This document shows positions 43,764 through 52,223 of a stretch of 64,000 nucleotides of DNA, piece after piece. The DNA is from Flavobacterium fragile (GTDB taxonomy: Bacteria > Bacteroidota > Bacteroidia > Flavobacteriales > Flavobacteriaceae). The translations under genes were made by a program, and so were the position numbers. Positions within the stretch are counted from its first letter, which is position 1. Every line of letters starts with the position of its first letter. The notes under the pieces were generated by a model. It saw only the letters and a program-made list of their open reading frames with translations, did no database searches and was not told the DNA's origin. Location of the stretch: the NCBI RefSeq assembly GCF_023634865.1, contig NZ_JAMLJN010000010.1:1-64000 (forward strand), read 5' to 3'.

Positions 43764-44523
43764 ATATAATTTTCTTTATAACCCTCAGTTTGTGAGTATG
43801 ACGATTTGTTTCGGCATTGTAAATTCCCAAATGATCTAAGCGATCTATTCTTACCTTCCCGGAAGCGTGGATGATATAATTATTTTCCATCATTATTCCT
43901 ACGTGAATGATATTACCTTCCTCATTGTCAAAAAAAGCTAAATCACCAGGTTCACTCTCTTCGATAAAACTTAAAGCATCACCTTGAGTGGCCTGTTGTG
44001 AGGCATCTCTTAAAAGTTTATAACCATTTAATTTATATACCATTTGTGTGAAACCAGAACAATCAATTCCGAAAGGTGTTTTTCCACCCCACAAATAAGG
44101 AGCATTTAAATACATAAAAGCCGTTTTGATTAAATCTGTTTTTGGTTTTTGACCACAAACTTTTACTCCTTCAAAACTATATTTACTGGTATTGATTTCT
44201 TCATTATCTAAAAAGGATAAGGAAGCTCCTAAAGTTATGGAAGTCAGTTGATTGTTCGGAGTGGTGATATATTCAACTAAATCTGCATTTAAAACAATTG
44301 GAGTATTGTTTAAAATTTGATATTGTTCTTCTGAAATAGCTATATATTGCTTAGAGTCAATCCAACCAATATAACCATCATATGCCAATTCGACTTGCAC
44401 CCATTTTGCAGTCATTTCAATAATTTTAAAATGTTCGCCAAAAAGCAATTGCGAAACTTGTTCGCTTCTGTCATTGGCTTCCGCTCTTACGGGTACTATG
44501 GCTAAATTACAAATTCCAAACAT
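43762..44523 (-). CDS. NlpC/P60 family hydrolase with SH3 domain
   Basis: A 253-residue protein. The N-terminal ~60 residues are a bacterial SH3-like domain (VRAEANDRSEQVSQLLFGE, KWVQVELAYDGYIGWIDSKQ). The C-terminal NlpC/P60 cysteine peptidase has FGIDCSGFTQMVYK (Cys), LPGDLAFF-like GDLAFFDNEEGNIIHVGI (His) and NNYIIHASG. Such enzymes cut peptidoglycan stem peptides. No signal peptide is visible at the chosen start, so either the true start lies elsewhere or it acts on recycled muropeptides in the cytoplasm. Confidence 0.88.
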   Translation of the reverse strand: MFGICNLAIVPVRAEANDRSEQVSQLLFGEHFKIIEMTAKWVQVELAYDGYIGWIDSKQYIAISEEQYQILNNTPIVLNADLVEYITTPNNQLTSITLGASLSFLDNEEINTSKYSFEGVKVCGQKPKTDLIKTAFMYLNAPYLWGGKTPFGIDCSGFTQMVYKLNGYKLLRDASQQATQGDALSFIEESEPGDLAFFDNEEGNIIHVGIMMENNYIIHASGKVRIDRLDHLGIYNAETNRHTHKLRVIKKII

Positions 44524-44610
44524 GTTGGTTCAAAATAAGAAATGATGAATTAAGAATTCAATTACAAATGTAATTAAAATTCAAAATTCATCATCAGTAA
44601 AAGTTATAAA

Positions 44611-45789
44611 TTATGCTCTTTCAATAACAATAGCTGAAGCACCACCACCACCATTACAGATAGCAGCTGCACCAATTTTTGCATTGTTTTGGTTTAAAAC
44701 ATTAATCAATGTAACTATAATTCTAGCTCCAGAACATCCAAGAGGGTGACCCAATGAAACTGCTCCTCCATTAACATTAATTTTATTATTATCTAATCCT
44801 AAAATTTTAGCATTAGCTAAACAAACAACAGAGAAAGCCTCATTAAATTCGAAGAAATCAACATCAGAAATAGCAATTCCAGCTTTGTCTAATGCTTTTG
44901 GTAATGCTTTTGCAGGAGCTGTTGTAAACCATTTTGGTTCTTGGGCAGCATCAGCGTATGATTTAATGTATGCTAAAGGAGTTAAACCTAAAGATTTTGC
45001 TTTTTCTTCGCTCATTAATACTAAAGCGGCAGCTCCGTCATTAATAGTGGAAGCGTTTGCTGCAGTAACTGTTCCTTCTTTTGTAAAAACTGGAGCTAAT
45101 GCTGGAATTTTATCTAATTTTACATTAGTATATTCTTCGTCTTTTGTAATAACAATAGGATCACCTTTTCTTTGAGGTACTTCAACAGGAACTATTTCTG
45201 CATCGAATTTACCTGCTTCCCAAGCTGCAGCCGAACGTTGATACGATTGAATCGCGAAGTTATCTTGATCTTCTCTTGTAATATTGTATTCGGTTGCACA
45301 TAAGTCAGCACAAACCCCCATAGCGTTATTATCATATGCGTCAGTTAAACCATCCTTTTGCATACCATCAACTAATGAAGTTGGTCCAAATTTTACACCA
45401 TTTCTTAAGTGAACGTAATGAGGAATCAAGCTCATGTTTTCCATACCACCCGCTACAACGACTTCCGCATCTCCAGCCATGATAGCTTGAGCACCTTGCA
45501 TAACGGCTTTCATACCACTAGCACAAACTTTATTTACAGTAGTACAAGCTACACTTTCCGATAAACCAGCGTATAAAGCAGCTTGTCTAGCAGGAGCTTG
45601 GCCGTTTCCAGCTTGAACTACGTTACCCATTAATACTTCGTCAACTAATTTAGGATCTAAATTTATTTTATTTAAAGCGCCTTTGATGGCAGCAGCACCT
45701 AATTTTGTGGCAGGTACACTAGATAAAGCTCCCATGAAACTTCCGATTGGAGTTCTAACGGCAGAAACGATAACTACTTTTTTATTCAT
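44611..45789 (-). CDS. Acetyl-CoA C-acetyltransferase (thiolase)
   Basis: A 392-residue thiolase with VNKVCASGMKAVMQGAQ (nucleophile Cys), GGMENMSLIPHYVHLRNG, GGAVSLGHPLGCSGAR (His) and AICNGGGGASAIV (second Cys). The features fit the biosynthetic/acetoacetyl-CoA type (AtoB/PhaA), which differs from the long-chain FadA at 14485-15669. It is monocistronic. A degradative function is not excluded. Confidence 0.9.
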   Translation of the reverse strand: MNKKVVIVSAVRTPIGSFMGALSSVPATKLGAAAIKGALNKINLDPKLVDEVLMGNVVQAGNGQAPARQAALYAGLSESVACTTVNKVCASGMKAVMQGAQAIMAGDAEVVVAGGMENMSLIPHYVHLRNGVKFGPTSLVDGMQKDGLTDAYDNNAMGVCADLCATEYNITREDQDNFAIQSYQRSAAAWEAGKFDAEIVPVEVPQRKGDPIVITKDEEYTNVKLDKIPALAPVFTKEGTVTAANASTINDGAAALVLMSEEKAKSLGLTPLAYIKSYADAAQEPKWFTTAPAKALPKALDKAGIAISDVDFFEFNEAFSVVCLANAKILGLDNNKINVNGGAVSLGHPLGCSGARIIVTLINVLNQNNAKIGAAAICNGGGGASAIVIERA

Positions 45790-45990
45790 GATAGAAAGGT
45801 TTTTATTTGAATTGCGAATTTACTATTTTTATTCGAAACGAGGCAAGGTTTTTAAGGTTATTCTAATCATTAAATTAATTTTATTTAGTTTTCGATAATT
45901 TGGTAAGGATTTTATTGATTAGCTATTTTATTGATTGTAAGTGTTTTTTGAAAAATTATAAAAAAATATTGAAAAAAACTCCCAAAAATG

Positions 45991-46021
45991 TTGTATATTT
46001 AAGAATGAAAATATACATTTG
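45991..46021 (+). promoter_or_regulatory. Promoter of the tRNA-Ser/Pro/Arg array
   Basis: TTG at 45991-45993 and TACATTTG at 46014-46021 are 20 bases apart, close to the Bacteroidota consensus. It is about 36 bases before tRNA-Ser. The ~190 bases upstream, back to the thiolase gene, are AT-rich and show nothing else. Confidence 0.6.
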
Positions 46022-46057
46022 CAACCGCAAAAAAGATAAGTTCTTACAACAATAATA

Positions 46058-46141
46058 GGAGAGGTGCCGGAGTGGTAACGGAGCAGATTGCTAATCTGTC
46101 GACGGGTAACCGTCGCCAGGGTTCGAGTCCCTGTCTCTCCG
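46058..46141 (+). tRNA. tRNA-Ser(GCT)
   Basis: An 84-base cloverleaf with a long variable arm (CGACGGGTAACCGTCG). The anticodon loop TTGCTAA is between CAGAT-like stems and gives GCT. The acceptor arm is GGAGAGG with TCTCTCC and discriminator G. CCA is not encoded. Confidence 0.95.
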
Positions 46142-46153
46142 CTTTTTTGTTTT

Positions 46154-46228
46154 CGGGGTGTAGCGTAGCCCGGTTATCGCGCCTGCTTTGGGAGCAGGAG
46201 GCCGCAGGTTCGAATCCTGCCACCCCGA
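46154..46228 (+). tRNA. tRNA-Pro(TGG)
   Basis: Acceptor CGGGGTG pairs fully with CACCCCG. Anticodon stem CCTGC/GCAGG holds the loop TTTGGGA with anticodon TGG. T arm GCAGG/CCTGC is intact, discriminator is A, no CCA. Confidence 0.95.
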
Positions 46229-46242
46229 CAAAATAAATATTA

Positions 46243-46316
46243 GGTTGCGTAGCTCAGCTGGATAGAGCAACTCACTTCTAATGAGTAGGTCCCAGGTTCG
46301 AATCCTGGCGCGATCA
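46243..46316 (+). tRNA. tRNA-Arg(TCT)
   Basis: Acceptor GGTTGCG pairs with CGCGATC, with G-U pairs. Anticodon stem ACTCA/TGAGT holds the loop CTTCTAA with anticodon TCT. Discriminator A, no CCA. It is the last of three tRNAs in one transcript. Confidence 0.93.
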
Positions 46317-46317
46317 C

Positions 46318-46347
46318 AAAAAAGCCTTGCATTTGCAAGGCTTTTTT
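46318..46347. terminator. Terminator of the tRNA array
   Basis: AAAGCCTTGC-ATTT-GCAAGGCTTTTTT immediately follows tRNA-Arg. It may also stop the minus-strand gene that ends at 46387. Confidence 0.9.
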
Positions 46348-46386
46348 GTTTTTAGTGGTATTAATAAAACGTTCACAAAATTTATT

Positions 46387-46956
46387 CTACTCCACACACT
46401 TCAAAAATTCAATAAAATAGCTAGCTGGATTGGAAGTTGTTTTTAATGTTTCGGACATCAATTCATTTTTTAACACAAAATCTTTTGTTTCTCCTGCAAA
46501 TTGAATACGCATTAAACTAATTGGGCTACTTTTTAGCTCTTCATAATTTGTTTTTGTAAAGTAGAAATAAGCAGTAAGGATTCGAATATTATTCTTTTCT
46601 TCTGAATTATAAGTTAAATCACTACAAACATCATCAAAGGCATGTCGAAGCGTTACAATTTTGCCATTCATTAGTTGAAAAATAATTTTAGAATTTTTAG
46701 ATAAACAACTTGTTGGAATAAAATCATTATTTTTTTGAAGTTGTTGTAGGCTCAACATTGGAACACCATTGTTATTGAGTAATCCAAAAAAAATGAACTC
46801 TTTGTTATTACCAAAAATCTTTTCATTCATCAATTTATGTGGTAGCGTTTTAAGTGATGTAGAATCGGTTTTCTCTTCAACATCATAAACACAATCTTTT
46901 GTTTGAGCATTTATAGTAAAAGTAGATAATAAAAGAAGTAATAAAAGATTTTTCAT
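46387..46956 (-). CDS. Secreted protein of unknown function
   Basis: A 189-residue exported protein with signal peptide (MKNLLLLLLLSTFTINAQ). The mature part has several Cys (KDCVYDV, PTSCLSKNS, DDVCSDLTY, FLKCVE). I do not recognise a family. The ATG at 46956 is chosen because it places the signal peptide at the start and leaves 5 bases after the methyltransferase stop. The two genes are thus probably cotranscribed. Confidence 0.65.
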   Translation of the reverse strand: MKNLLLLLLLSTFTINAQTKDCVYDVEEKTDSTSLKTLPHKLMNEKIFGNNKEFIFFGLLNNNGVPMLSLQQLQKNNDFIPTSCLSKNSKIIFQLMNGKIVTLRHAFDDVCSDLTYNSEEKNNIRILTAYFYFTKTNYEELKSSPISLMRIQFAGETKDFVLKNELMSETLKTTSNPASYFIEFLKCVE

Positions 46957-46961
46957 ATGGT

Positions 46962-48140
46962 TTATAATTTGGTGCAAAGTAAAATTAATTTTTCATTTTT
47001 CATATTCGTGGTGAAAAAAGCATAAACTGTTCCACCATCTGTAATTTTGAATTTTTTTTTGATTTCTTCAGGTTTTATGGGAAAATTTCGCGTAGAAACA
47101 TTCATTTTTTTACCTTGAATATGTTGCGAAATTTCTTTTTTCTGAAACGGAACAATTGTATCAATTTGAAATTTTCTTCCAGGAAAATCAATAAACTCAT
47201 CCGAAGTATATAAGTGTGAATGCTGGTGCAATTTTTCAATAGCAAATAATTCGGAAATGGCTTCAAATCTACCAGATTTCATTAGAGAAGCATTGGGTTC
47301 GTACAGATATTTTTTGGGTAAACTATACGAAGCAAAATACGCTTTTGAACTTTCAACTTTAGTAATTGTTTGTTTTTCTTTTTCCAAATTTACTGCAATA
47401 ATTTCAGGTGATTTGTTGAAATTTTTATCAATTTTCCAGAGCAATTCTTTTACCTCATTATCAACAGCAACAATGTGAATTTCTGATACATTTTTTAATT
47501 CCAATAATCCGGCATGAAGGTCTAAAATAGGAGCGGTTTTGATTAAAATCGTGTCGGTAAATTGGTAATAAAAATCTTGTAAATCAACCACGTTTGGTAA
47601 ACAATCCGCTAACATAAAGACTTTTACTTTTGCATGATTTCTTCTAGAAGGATCGATGTAAATGCAATCGAATTTCTTGTTCAATTGTTTTAAGATTTCT
47701 GTGCTATCGCCTTGATAACATTCAATATTCGTTGCTTGTAAAACTTCGAAATTATGTTTTACGATTTGAGATAAATCGGCATTCAATTCGCAATGAATAA
47801 CCGATTGGAATTGTTTTGAAAAGTAGTAATCGTCAATGCCAAATCCTCCTGTACAATCAATCATTTTATCTCCTGAAACTAAGGAAGCCTTGTATTTAGC
47901 CGTAGTTTCTGAAGATGTTTGCTCAATAGAAATTTTCTCGGGATAAACGATATTTTCACTTGAAAACCAAGTTGGGAGTTTATCTTTTGCTTTCTTTTTT
48001 GCAATAATTTGGTTAATTAGTATTGTATAATTGATATGTGGAAAAGGATTTTTCTTCAAAGCTAATTTTGAAATGTCCGAATCCAAATTTTGATTGATAA
48101 AATTTTGTATTTCAGTCTGTAAAATAGATTTTAGATTCAA
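46962..48140 (-). CDS. Class I SAM-dependent methyltransferase with THUMP-like domain
   Basis: A 392-residue protein. A helical N-terminal region (about 1-90) precedes a Rossmann methyltransferase fold with MIDCTGGFGIDDYYFSK (SAM loop) and FDCIYIDPSRRNHAKV (motif IV, Asp-Pro). The C-terminus (YAFFTTNMKNEKLILL) fits the THUMP-like domain of this Bacteroidota family. The substrate, probably an RNA, is not known. It lies one base after the AI-2E-family gene, on the same strand. Confidence 0.85.
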   Translation of the reverse strand: MNLKSILQTEIQNFINQNLDSDISKLALKKNPFPHINYTILINQIIAKKKAKDKLPTWFSSENIVYPEKISIEQTSSETTAKYKASLVSGDKMIDCTGGFGIDDYYFSKQFQSVIHCELNADLSQIVKHNFEVLQATNIECYQGDSTEILKQLNKKFDCIYIDPSRRNHAKVKVFMLADCLPNVVDLQDFYYQFTDTILIKTAPILDLHAGLLELKNVSEIHIVAVDNEVKELLWKIDKNFNKSPEIIAVNLEKEKQTITKVESSKAYFASYSLPKKYLYEPNASLMKSGRFEAISELFAIEKLHQHSHLYTSDEFIDFPGRKFQIDTIVPFQKKEISQHIQGKKMNVSTRNFPIKPEEIKKKFKITDGGTVYAFFTTNMKNEKLILLCTKL

Positions 48141-48141
48141 A

Positions 48142-49236
48142 CTATAAGTTTTTAGTAAGGGCTTTTATAACTTTATTTTCAGGTAAAAATTCTTTTCCAA
48201 TAACTTTAAGACATGTATAAAAGGGAACTGCGATAATCATTCCAGTAATACCAGATAAGATTCCAGCTATTAAGACAACAAGAAAAATTTCTAGTGGATG
48301 TGAATTTGTGCTTTTTGAAAAAATTAAGGGTGCACTGATATTGTTATCGATTACTTGAATTATTAGCATTCCTATTAAAACGTAAATTGTAGTGGGTACT
48401 GTTTCGGTTGCAAAATCAACTCCTGTACCAATGCTGCTAATCATTATCAAAAGTCCAGCGACAAATGTTGCTATTATTGGACCGATATATGGTACGATGT
48501 TGAGCACTGCACATAAAAGAGCAATTATCAACGCATTTTGCACACCAAAAATAATGAATACGAAAGAATAGAGTACTAAAATAATGAATAGTTGCAACAA
48601 TAGTCCTAAAAAATATTTAGAAAGCATTTCATTGATTTTATTGACCGAATTTAAAATTTTCTCTTTTTGATTAAAGGGTAAAACATTTCTAAATGCATTA
48701 AAAAATGAGGCTCTTTCTTTTAACAAGAAAAAAGAAATAAACAAAACAGATGCAAATCCCATTCCGATATTTCCGATGGTATTTAGAATTGTGTTCAAAA
48801 AAATAGGAATAAATTCGAAGTTAGAAAAAGAGGTTAAATTGGTGCTTTTAAAAACTTTTTCCACGTCAATATTGTAACTTTCGAGATAGTTTATAACATT
48901 GCTTAATAGGCGATTGTAATTTTGTTCTAAAGACTGAATGTCAAGTAAAGATAAATTTTCGCCTTGGGATATTAATAATGGAATAAAAAGAAATCCTATA
49001 CCAATTAATAATAAAATTACTAAAATCATTGAAACAACAACTGCTAGAGTATTTTTAAATTTCAATTTTCTTTTTAAAAAAAGTACCAATGGATTTAGTA
49101 AAAGAGTAAAAACTACTGAGATAAGACCATATATTATCACAGTAGAAATTTTGTATAGAAAAAGTAATGAAAGTGCTATTGCTGTTAGAATTAGAGTAGC
49201 TCTGACAATTCCACTAGATAATTCTTTTGTAGTCAT
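48142..49236 (-). CDS. AI-2E family (PerM/YhhT-like) membrane protein
   Basis: A 364-residue protein with about eight membrane helices in the AI-2E transporter pattern: two-helix start, an extracytoplasmic central domain (about 95-155), and a C-terminal set with LCAVLNIVPYIGPIIATFVAG and the conserved PLIFSKSTNSHPLEIFLVVL, then GMIIAVPFYTCLKVIGKEF. Family members export autoinducer-2 or act as sodium/proton antiporters; the substrate here is unknown. It is the first gene with the methyltransferase and the secreted protein. Confidence 0.9.
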   Translation of the reverse strand: MTTKELSSGIVRATLILTAIALSLLFLYKISTVIIYGLISVVFTLLLNPLVLFLKRKLKFKNTLAVVVSMILVILLLIGIGFLFIPLLISQGENLSLLDIQSLEQNYNRLLSNVINYLESYNIDVEKVFKSTNLTSFSNFEFIPIFLNTILNTIGNIGMGFASVLFISFFLLKERASFFNAFRNVLPFNQKEKILNSVNKINEMLSKYFLGLLLQLFIILVLYSFVFIIFGVQNALIIALLCAVLNIVPYIGPIIATFVAGLLIMISSIGTGVDFATETVPTTIYVLIGMLIIQVIDNNISAPLIFSKSTNSHPLEIFLVVLIAGILSGITGMIIAVPFYTCLKVIGKEFLPENKVIKALTKNL

Positions 49237-49263
49237 TGTTGTGATTTTTTGCTAAAATAAAAA

Positions 49264-49287
49264 AAACTCACCAAATTTTGATGAGTT
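49264..49287 (-). terminator. Terminator of the M43 protease gene
   Basis: On the minus strand ACTCATCAAAATTTGGTGAGT forms a hairpin with one mismatch and is followed by T. It sits about 30 bases after the protease stop. Confidence 0.6.
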
Positions 49288-49315
49288 TTTAATATAAGTT
49301 TATATCGAATTTAAA

Positions 49316-50284
49316 TTAAGGTTGAGCAAATGAAAATCTAGCTCCTCCTGAAGCAAAAAGTGCTAACATTCTTGATTTTTGTCCTTCTGAGAACATATAC
49401 ATACCCGCATCATCAGTATAATCCATGAAATTCATAGTCATTTCGATTGGATTTCCTGTACAAGTAGAATAGTGAGGGAATGCTGGAACACCATAGTTAG
49501 CAGTGTTATGAGTAGGAGTATCGTTAACTAAATCACTTCCACAAGTGGTGTCACCCCAAATATGTCTTAAATTTAACCAGTGACCTACTTCATGAGTAGC
49601 AGTTCTTCCTAAGTTATAAGGAGCAGTAGCTGTTCCTACAGTTCCAAAATATTTAGAGTCAACTACTACACCATCTGTAGCTAATGAGCCACCTGGGAAT
49701 TGAGCATAACCTAAGATTCCGCTGCCAATAGTACAAACCCATAAATTAAGTTTTGTAGAAGGAGATGTAGGGTTTAATCCGCCTTGACTGCTTTTTTTCA
49801 TTGCATCTCGTGTTCCCCAAGATGTTTTTTTGGTAGATTTTCTGTAAACAGCATCTAATTCAAAAGTGATGCCCACATTAGCGGCAACACCATAAAAAAC
49901 AGATGGTATTTGTGAAAAATCAGCATTACTAGCATTGAAATCACGGTTTAAAACATCTATTTGTGATTGAATTTGTGCTAATGAAATATTCTCTGCAGCA
50001 GTTCTATACAAGACATTAACAACAACAGGAATAACAATTCTACCATTTACAAGTCTTGCATTTTCAACAATTCGTTGTTGAGTAAAATTTTCAATAGCGT
50101 TCATTCTCATCGCTAATTCAGGATTTTCTCTTAATTGACGTTCATGAACATCGTGTGAAGCACAATTTCTGTGATTGTGAGTTACTTCAGTGTTTGAAAT
50201 TTGGTTGTCAACAGAATTTTCTTCTGAACTACAAGAAAACAGCACGAGGCTAAGAGCTAAAATCGATAACAGATTTTTTTTCAT
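49316..50284 (-). CDS. M43 family (pappalysin-like) zinc metalloprotease, lipoprotein
   Basis: A 322-residue secreted protease. It has a lipobox VLFSC (Cys18), a pro-region (about 20-90), and a catalytic domain with the zinc motif HEVGHWLNLRH at residues 231-241 and a Met-turn at NFMDYTDD. The whole chain matches the compact cytophagalysin/M43B family. It ends just after the catalytic domain, with no type IX sorting domain, so it should be anchored by lipid. The promoter could not be located in the AT-rich 138 bases upstream. Confidence 0.93.
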   Translation of the reverse strand: MKKNLLSILALSLVLFSCSSEENSVDNQISNTEVTHNHRNCASHDVHERQLRENPELAMRMNAIENFTQQRIVENARLVNGRIVIPVVVNVLYRTAAENISLAQIQSQIDVLNRDFNASNADFSQIPSVFYGVAANVGITFELDAVYRKSTKKTSWGTRDAMKKSSQGGLNPTSPSTKLNLWVCTIGSGILGYAQFPGGSLATDGVVVDSKYFGTVGTATAPYNLGRTATHEVGHWLNLRHIWGDTTCGSDLVNDTPTHNTANYGVPAFPHYSTCTGNPIEMTMNFMDYTDDAGMYMFSEGQKSRMLALFASGGARFSFAQP

Positions 50285-50422
50285 AAATTAATAAAGTTAA
50301 TGGTTAGTTTCGGTTTGTATTTTTAGATTATCACTATTTTTTTTAAAATTATTAACAAAAATAATAATTTTTTTAAATAAAAAAATAGGATGTGTAAAAA
50401 AAATGTTAAATTAATAACTTAA

Positions 50423-51061
50423 TTAATTTTTGAAAGCGTAGTTAAGAATATTTGCTCCCATTTTAAGCGCAATTTCTCGAATTCTTTGTGGATTGTTATG
50501 TACTTCTGAATCTTCCCAACCATCACCTAAATCAGTCTCGTAAGTATAAAGTAAAACGATTCTTCCTTCAATAAAGACTCCAAAGGCTTGTGGTTTTTGA
50601 TTGTCGTGTTCATGGATTTTAGGTAATCCATTTGGGAAATTAAATGGTTCTTGAAATAAAATATGATTTGAAGGAATTTCCGTTAGTGGATTATCGGGAA
50701 ATATTTTTTTGATTTCTTTTCGAATGTATTCATTCATTCCGTAATTATCGTCAATATGTAAAAAACCTCCAGAAATTAAATAATTTCTAAGATTGATAAC
50801 ATCGTTTGCACTGAAAACTACATTACCGTGACCAGTTAAATGAACATAAGGATATGAGAAAATTTCTGAACTCCCAACATCAACTGTAGCAATTTTAGTA
50901 TTGATTTTAGTATTGATATTTTGATTGCAAAATTTAGCCAAATTAGGTAAAGAAGTCGGATTGGCGTACCAATCGCCACCACCTGAATATTTAGCAACAG
51001 CGATTTCTTGAGAAAATCCCAAATTCCAAACTAATATAATAATGACTAAAATTCTATTCAT
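50423..51061 (-). CDS. DUF4159 domain protein, secreted
   Basis: A 212-residue protein with a short N-terminal signal (ILVIIILVWNLGFSQ). It has the DUF4159 body: IAVAKYSGGGDWYANPTSLPNL, YVHLTGHGNVVFS, LRNYLISGGFLHIDDNYGMN and VLLYTYETDLGDGWED. These proteins resemble the glutamine amidotransferase-like fold of the AAA/vWA Bat-type operons, but such neighbours are absent here. Its ATG overlaps the rsmE stop by 8 bases. Function is unknown. Confidence 0.88.
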   Translation of the reverse strand: MNRILVIIILVWNLGFSQEIAVAKYSGGGDWYANPTSLPNLAKFCNQNINTKINTKIATVDVGSSEIFSYPYVHLTGHGNVVFSANDVINLRNYLISGGFLHIDDNYGMNEYIRKEIKKIFPDNPLTEIPSNHILFQEPFNFPNGLPKIHEHDNQKPQAFGVFIEGRIVLLYTYETDLGDGWEDSEVHNNPQRIREIALKMGANILNYAFKN

Positions 51062-51758
51062 TTATCAAAGCAATTGTATGACAAGCTACTAAAGCAGCCG
51101 TTTCTGTTCTCAATCTTGTGTTTCCCAAAGTTACTGGAATAAATCCATTTTCAATGGCCAAATTGATTTCTTTTGTAGAAAAATCACCTTCTGGTCCAAT
51201 CAAAATAGTAACTTTTTCATCTTTATTGACTTCGTTTTTAAACGATTTTTTATCGGTTTCTTCACAATGTGCAATGAATTTTTGCCCGTCGCTATTTGAT
51301 TTTACAAATTGTGCGAACGAAATCGGTTCATTAATTTTTGGAATATAATAATGTAACGACTGTTTCATTGCGGCTTGAATGATTTTTTCCGCTCGATCAA
51401 TTTTATATACTTTCCGTTCGGAGTGTTCACAAATAATTGGCGTGATTTCATGAATACCAATTTCGGTTGCTTTTTCTAAAAACCATTCCAATCGGTCATT
51501 CATTTTAGTGGGAGCAACTACAATATGTGTGTAAAATTTATCAGGTTCTTGAAAGGTTTCTTTTATTATTTTTACTTCACATTTTTTTTCAGAAGCCAAA
51601 ATAATTTCTGATTCAAATAAAAAACCTAATCCATTAGTAATAAATATTTTATCATTTTCTTTTTTACGTAATACTTTAACTATGTGTTTGCTTTCTTCTT
51701 TGTCGAAAAAGAAAGTAGTAGCGCCTTGTTTTATGTCGGAATTATAGAATAGTTGCAT
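51054..51758 (-). CDS. rsmE: 16S rRNA (uracil1498-N3)-methyltransferase
   Basis: A SPOUT-fold enzyme that methylates U1498 of 16S rRNA. The 234 residues include an N-terminal PUA-like part and the SAM-binding knot with VTILIGPEGDFSTKEINLA and VTLGNTRLRTETAALVACH. It overlaps the DUF4159 gene and follows the 164-residue hypothetical gene by two bases, so it is in one operon starting at tsaD. Confidence 0.95.
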   Translation of the reverse strand: MQLFYNSDIKQGATTFFFDKEESKHIVKVLRKKENDKIFITNGLGFLFESEIILASEKKCEVKIIKETFQEPDKFYTHIVVAPTKMNDRLEWFLEKATEIGIHEITPIICEHSERKVYKIDRAEKIIQAAMKQSLHYYIPKINEPISFAQFVKSNSDGQKFIAHCEETDKKSFKNEVNKDEKVTILIGPEGDFSTKEINLAIENGFIPVTLGNTRLRTETAALVACHTIALINE

Positions 51759-51760
51759 TT

Positions 51761-52219
51761 CTAAGATTGATAGTTAGATTTAGTTATGTTAATTGCACCG
51801 TAAACGGCTAACATTTTGACTAAATCAGATATTTCTTTATTATGATTTAGTATAACCTTAAAATTATTAATTTTTCTTGAAAAACGCAATTCAAATAAAA
51901 TTTCACTTTCTTCATTTTTAAGAACAAAAAAATTTGAGAAAAAGCCTTTAGATGATAAAAGATATTTTTCTTTTGCGAAAGATATAATCATTTTTGATTG
52001 CCAGAAACTTAATTTTAGTTCGCAAATCGTATTAGAATCTTTTGTTATTTTGATTTTTTGTCCAAACCATCCATAAGGTTTTATTTCATATAATTCAGTG
52101 TCATTAATTTTTATTTGAGCTTCAAGATTTGAACCACTATAAAATGATAAATTCCCTACGGTTTTATCATTTCTCAACCAAACAAAATTGGAGTTATTTC
52201 TTTTAATTATTGAATCCAT
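51761..52219 (-). CDS. Conserved-looking hypothetical protein
   Basis: A 152-residue protein with no signal or membrane helix and no family I recognise. It is beta-rich (NFVWLRNDKTVGNLSFYSGS, ELKLSFWQSKMIISFAKEKY). The ATG at 52219 is chosen, five bases after the tsaD stop; the longer frame overlaps tsaD. It lies between tsaD and rsmE in a tight operon, which suggests it is a real gene, perhaps for a tubby-like or membrane-associated fold; that is speculation. Confidence 0.55.
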   Translation of the reverse strand: MDSIIKRNNSNFVWLRNDKTVGNLSFYSGSNLEAQIKINDTELYEIKPYGWFGQKIKITKDSNTICELKLSFWQSKMIISFAKEKYLLSSKGFFSNFFVLKNEESEILFELRFSRKINNFKVILNHNKEISDLVKMLAVYGAINITKSNYQS

Positions 52220-52223
52220 TTTG

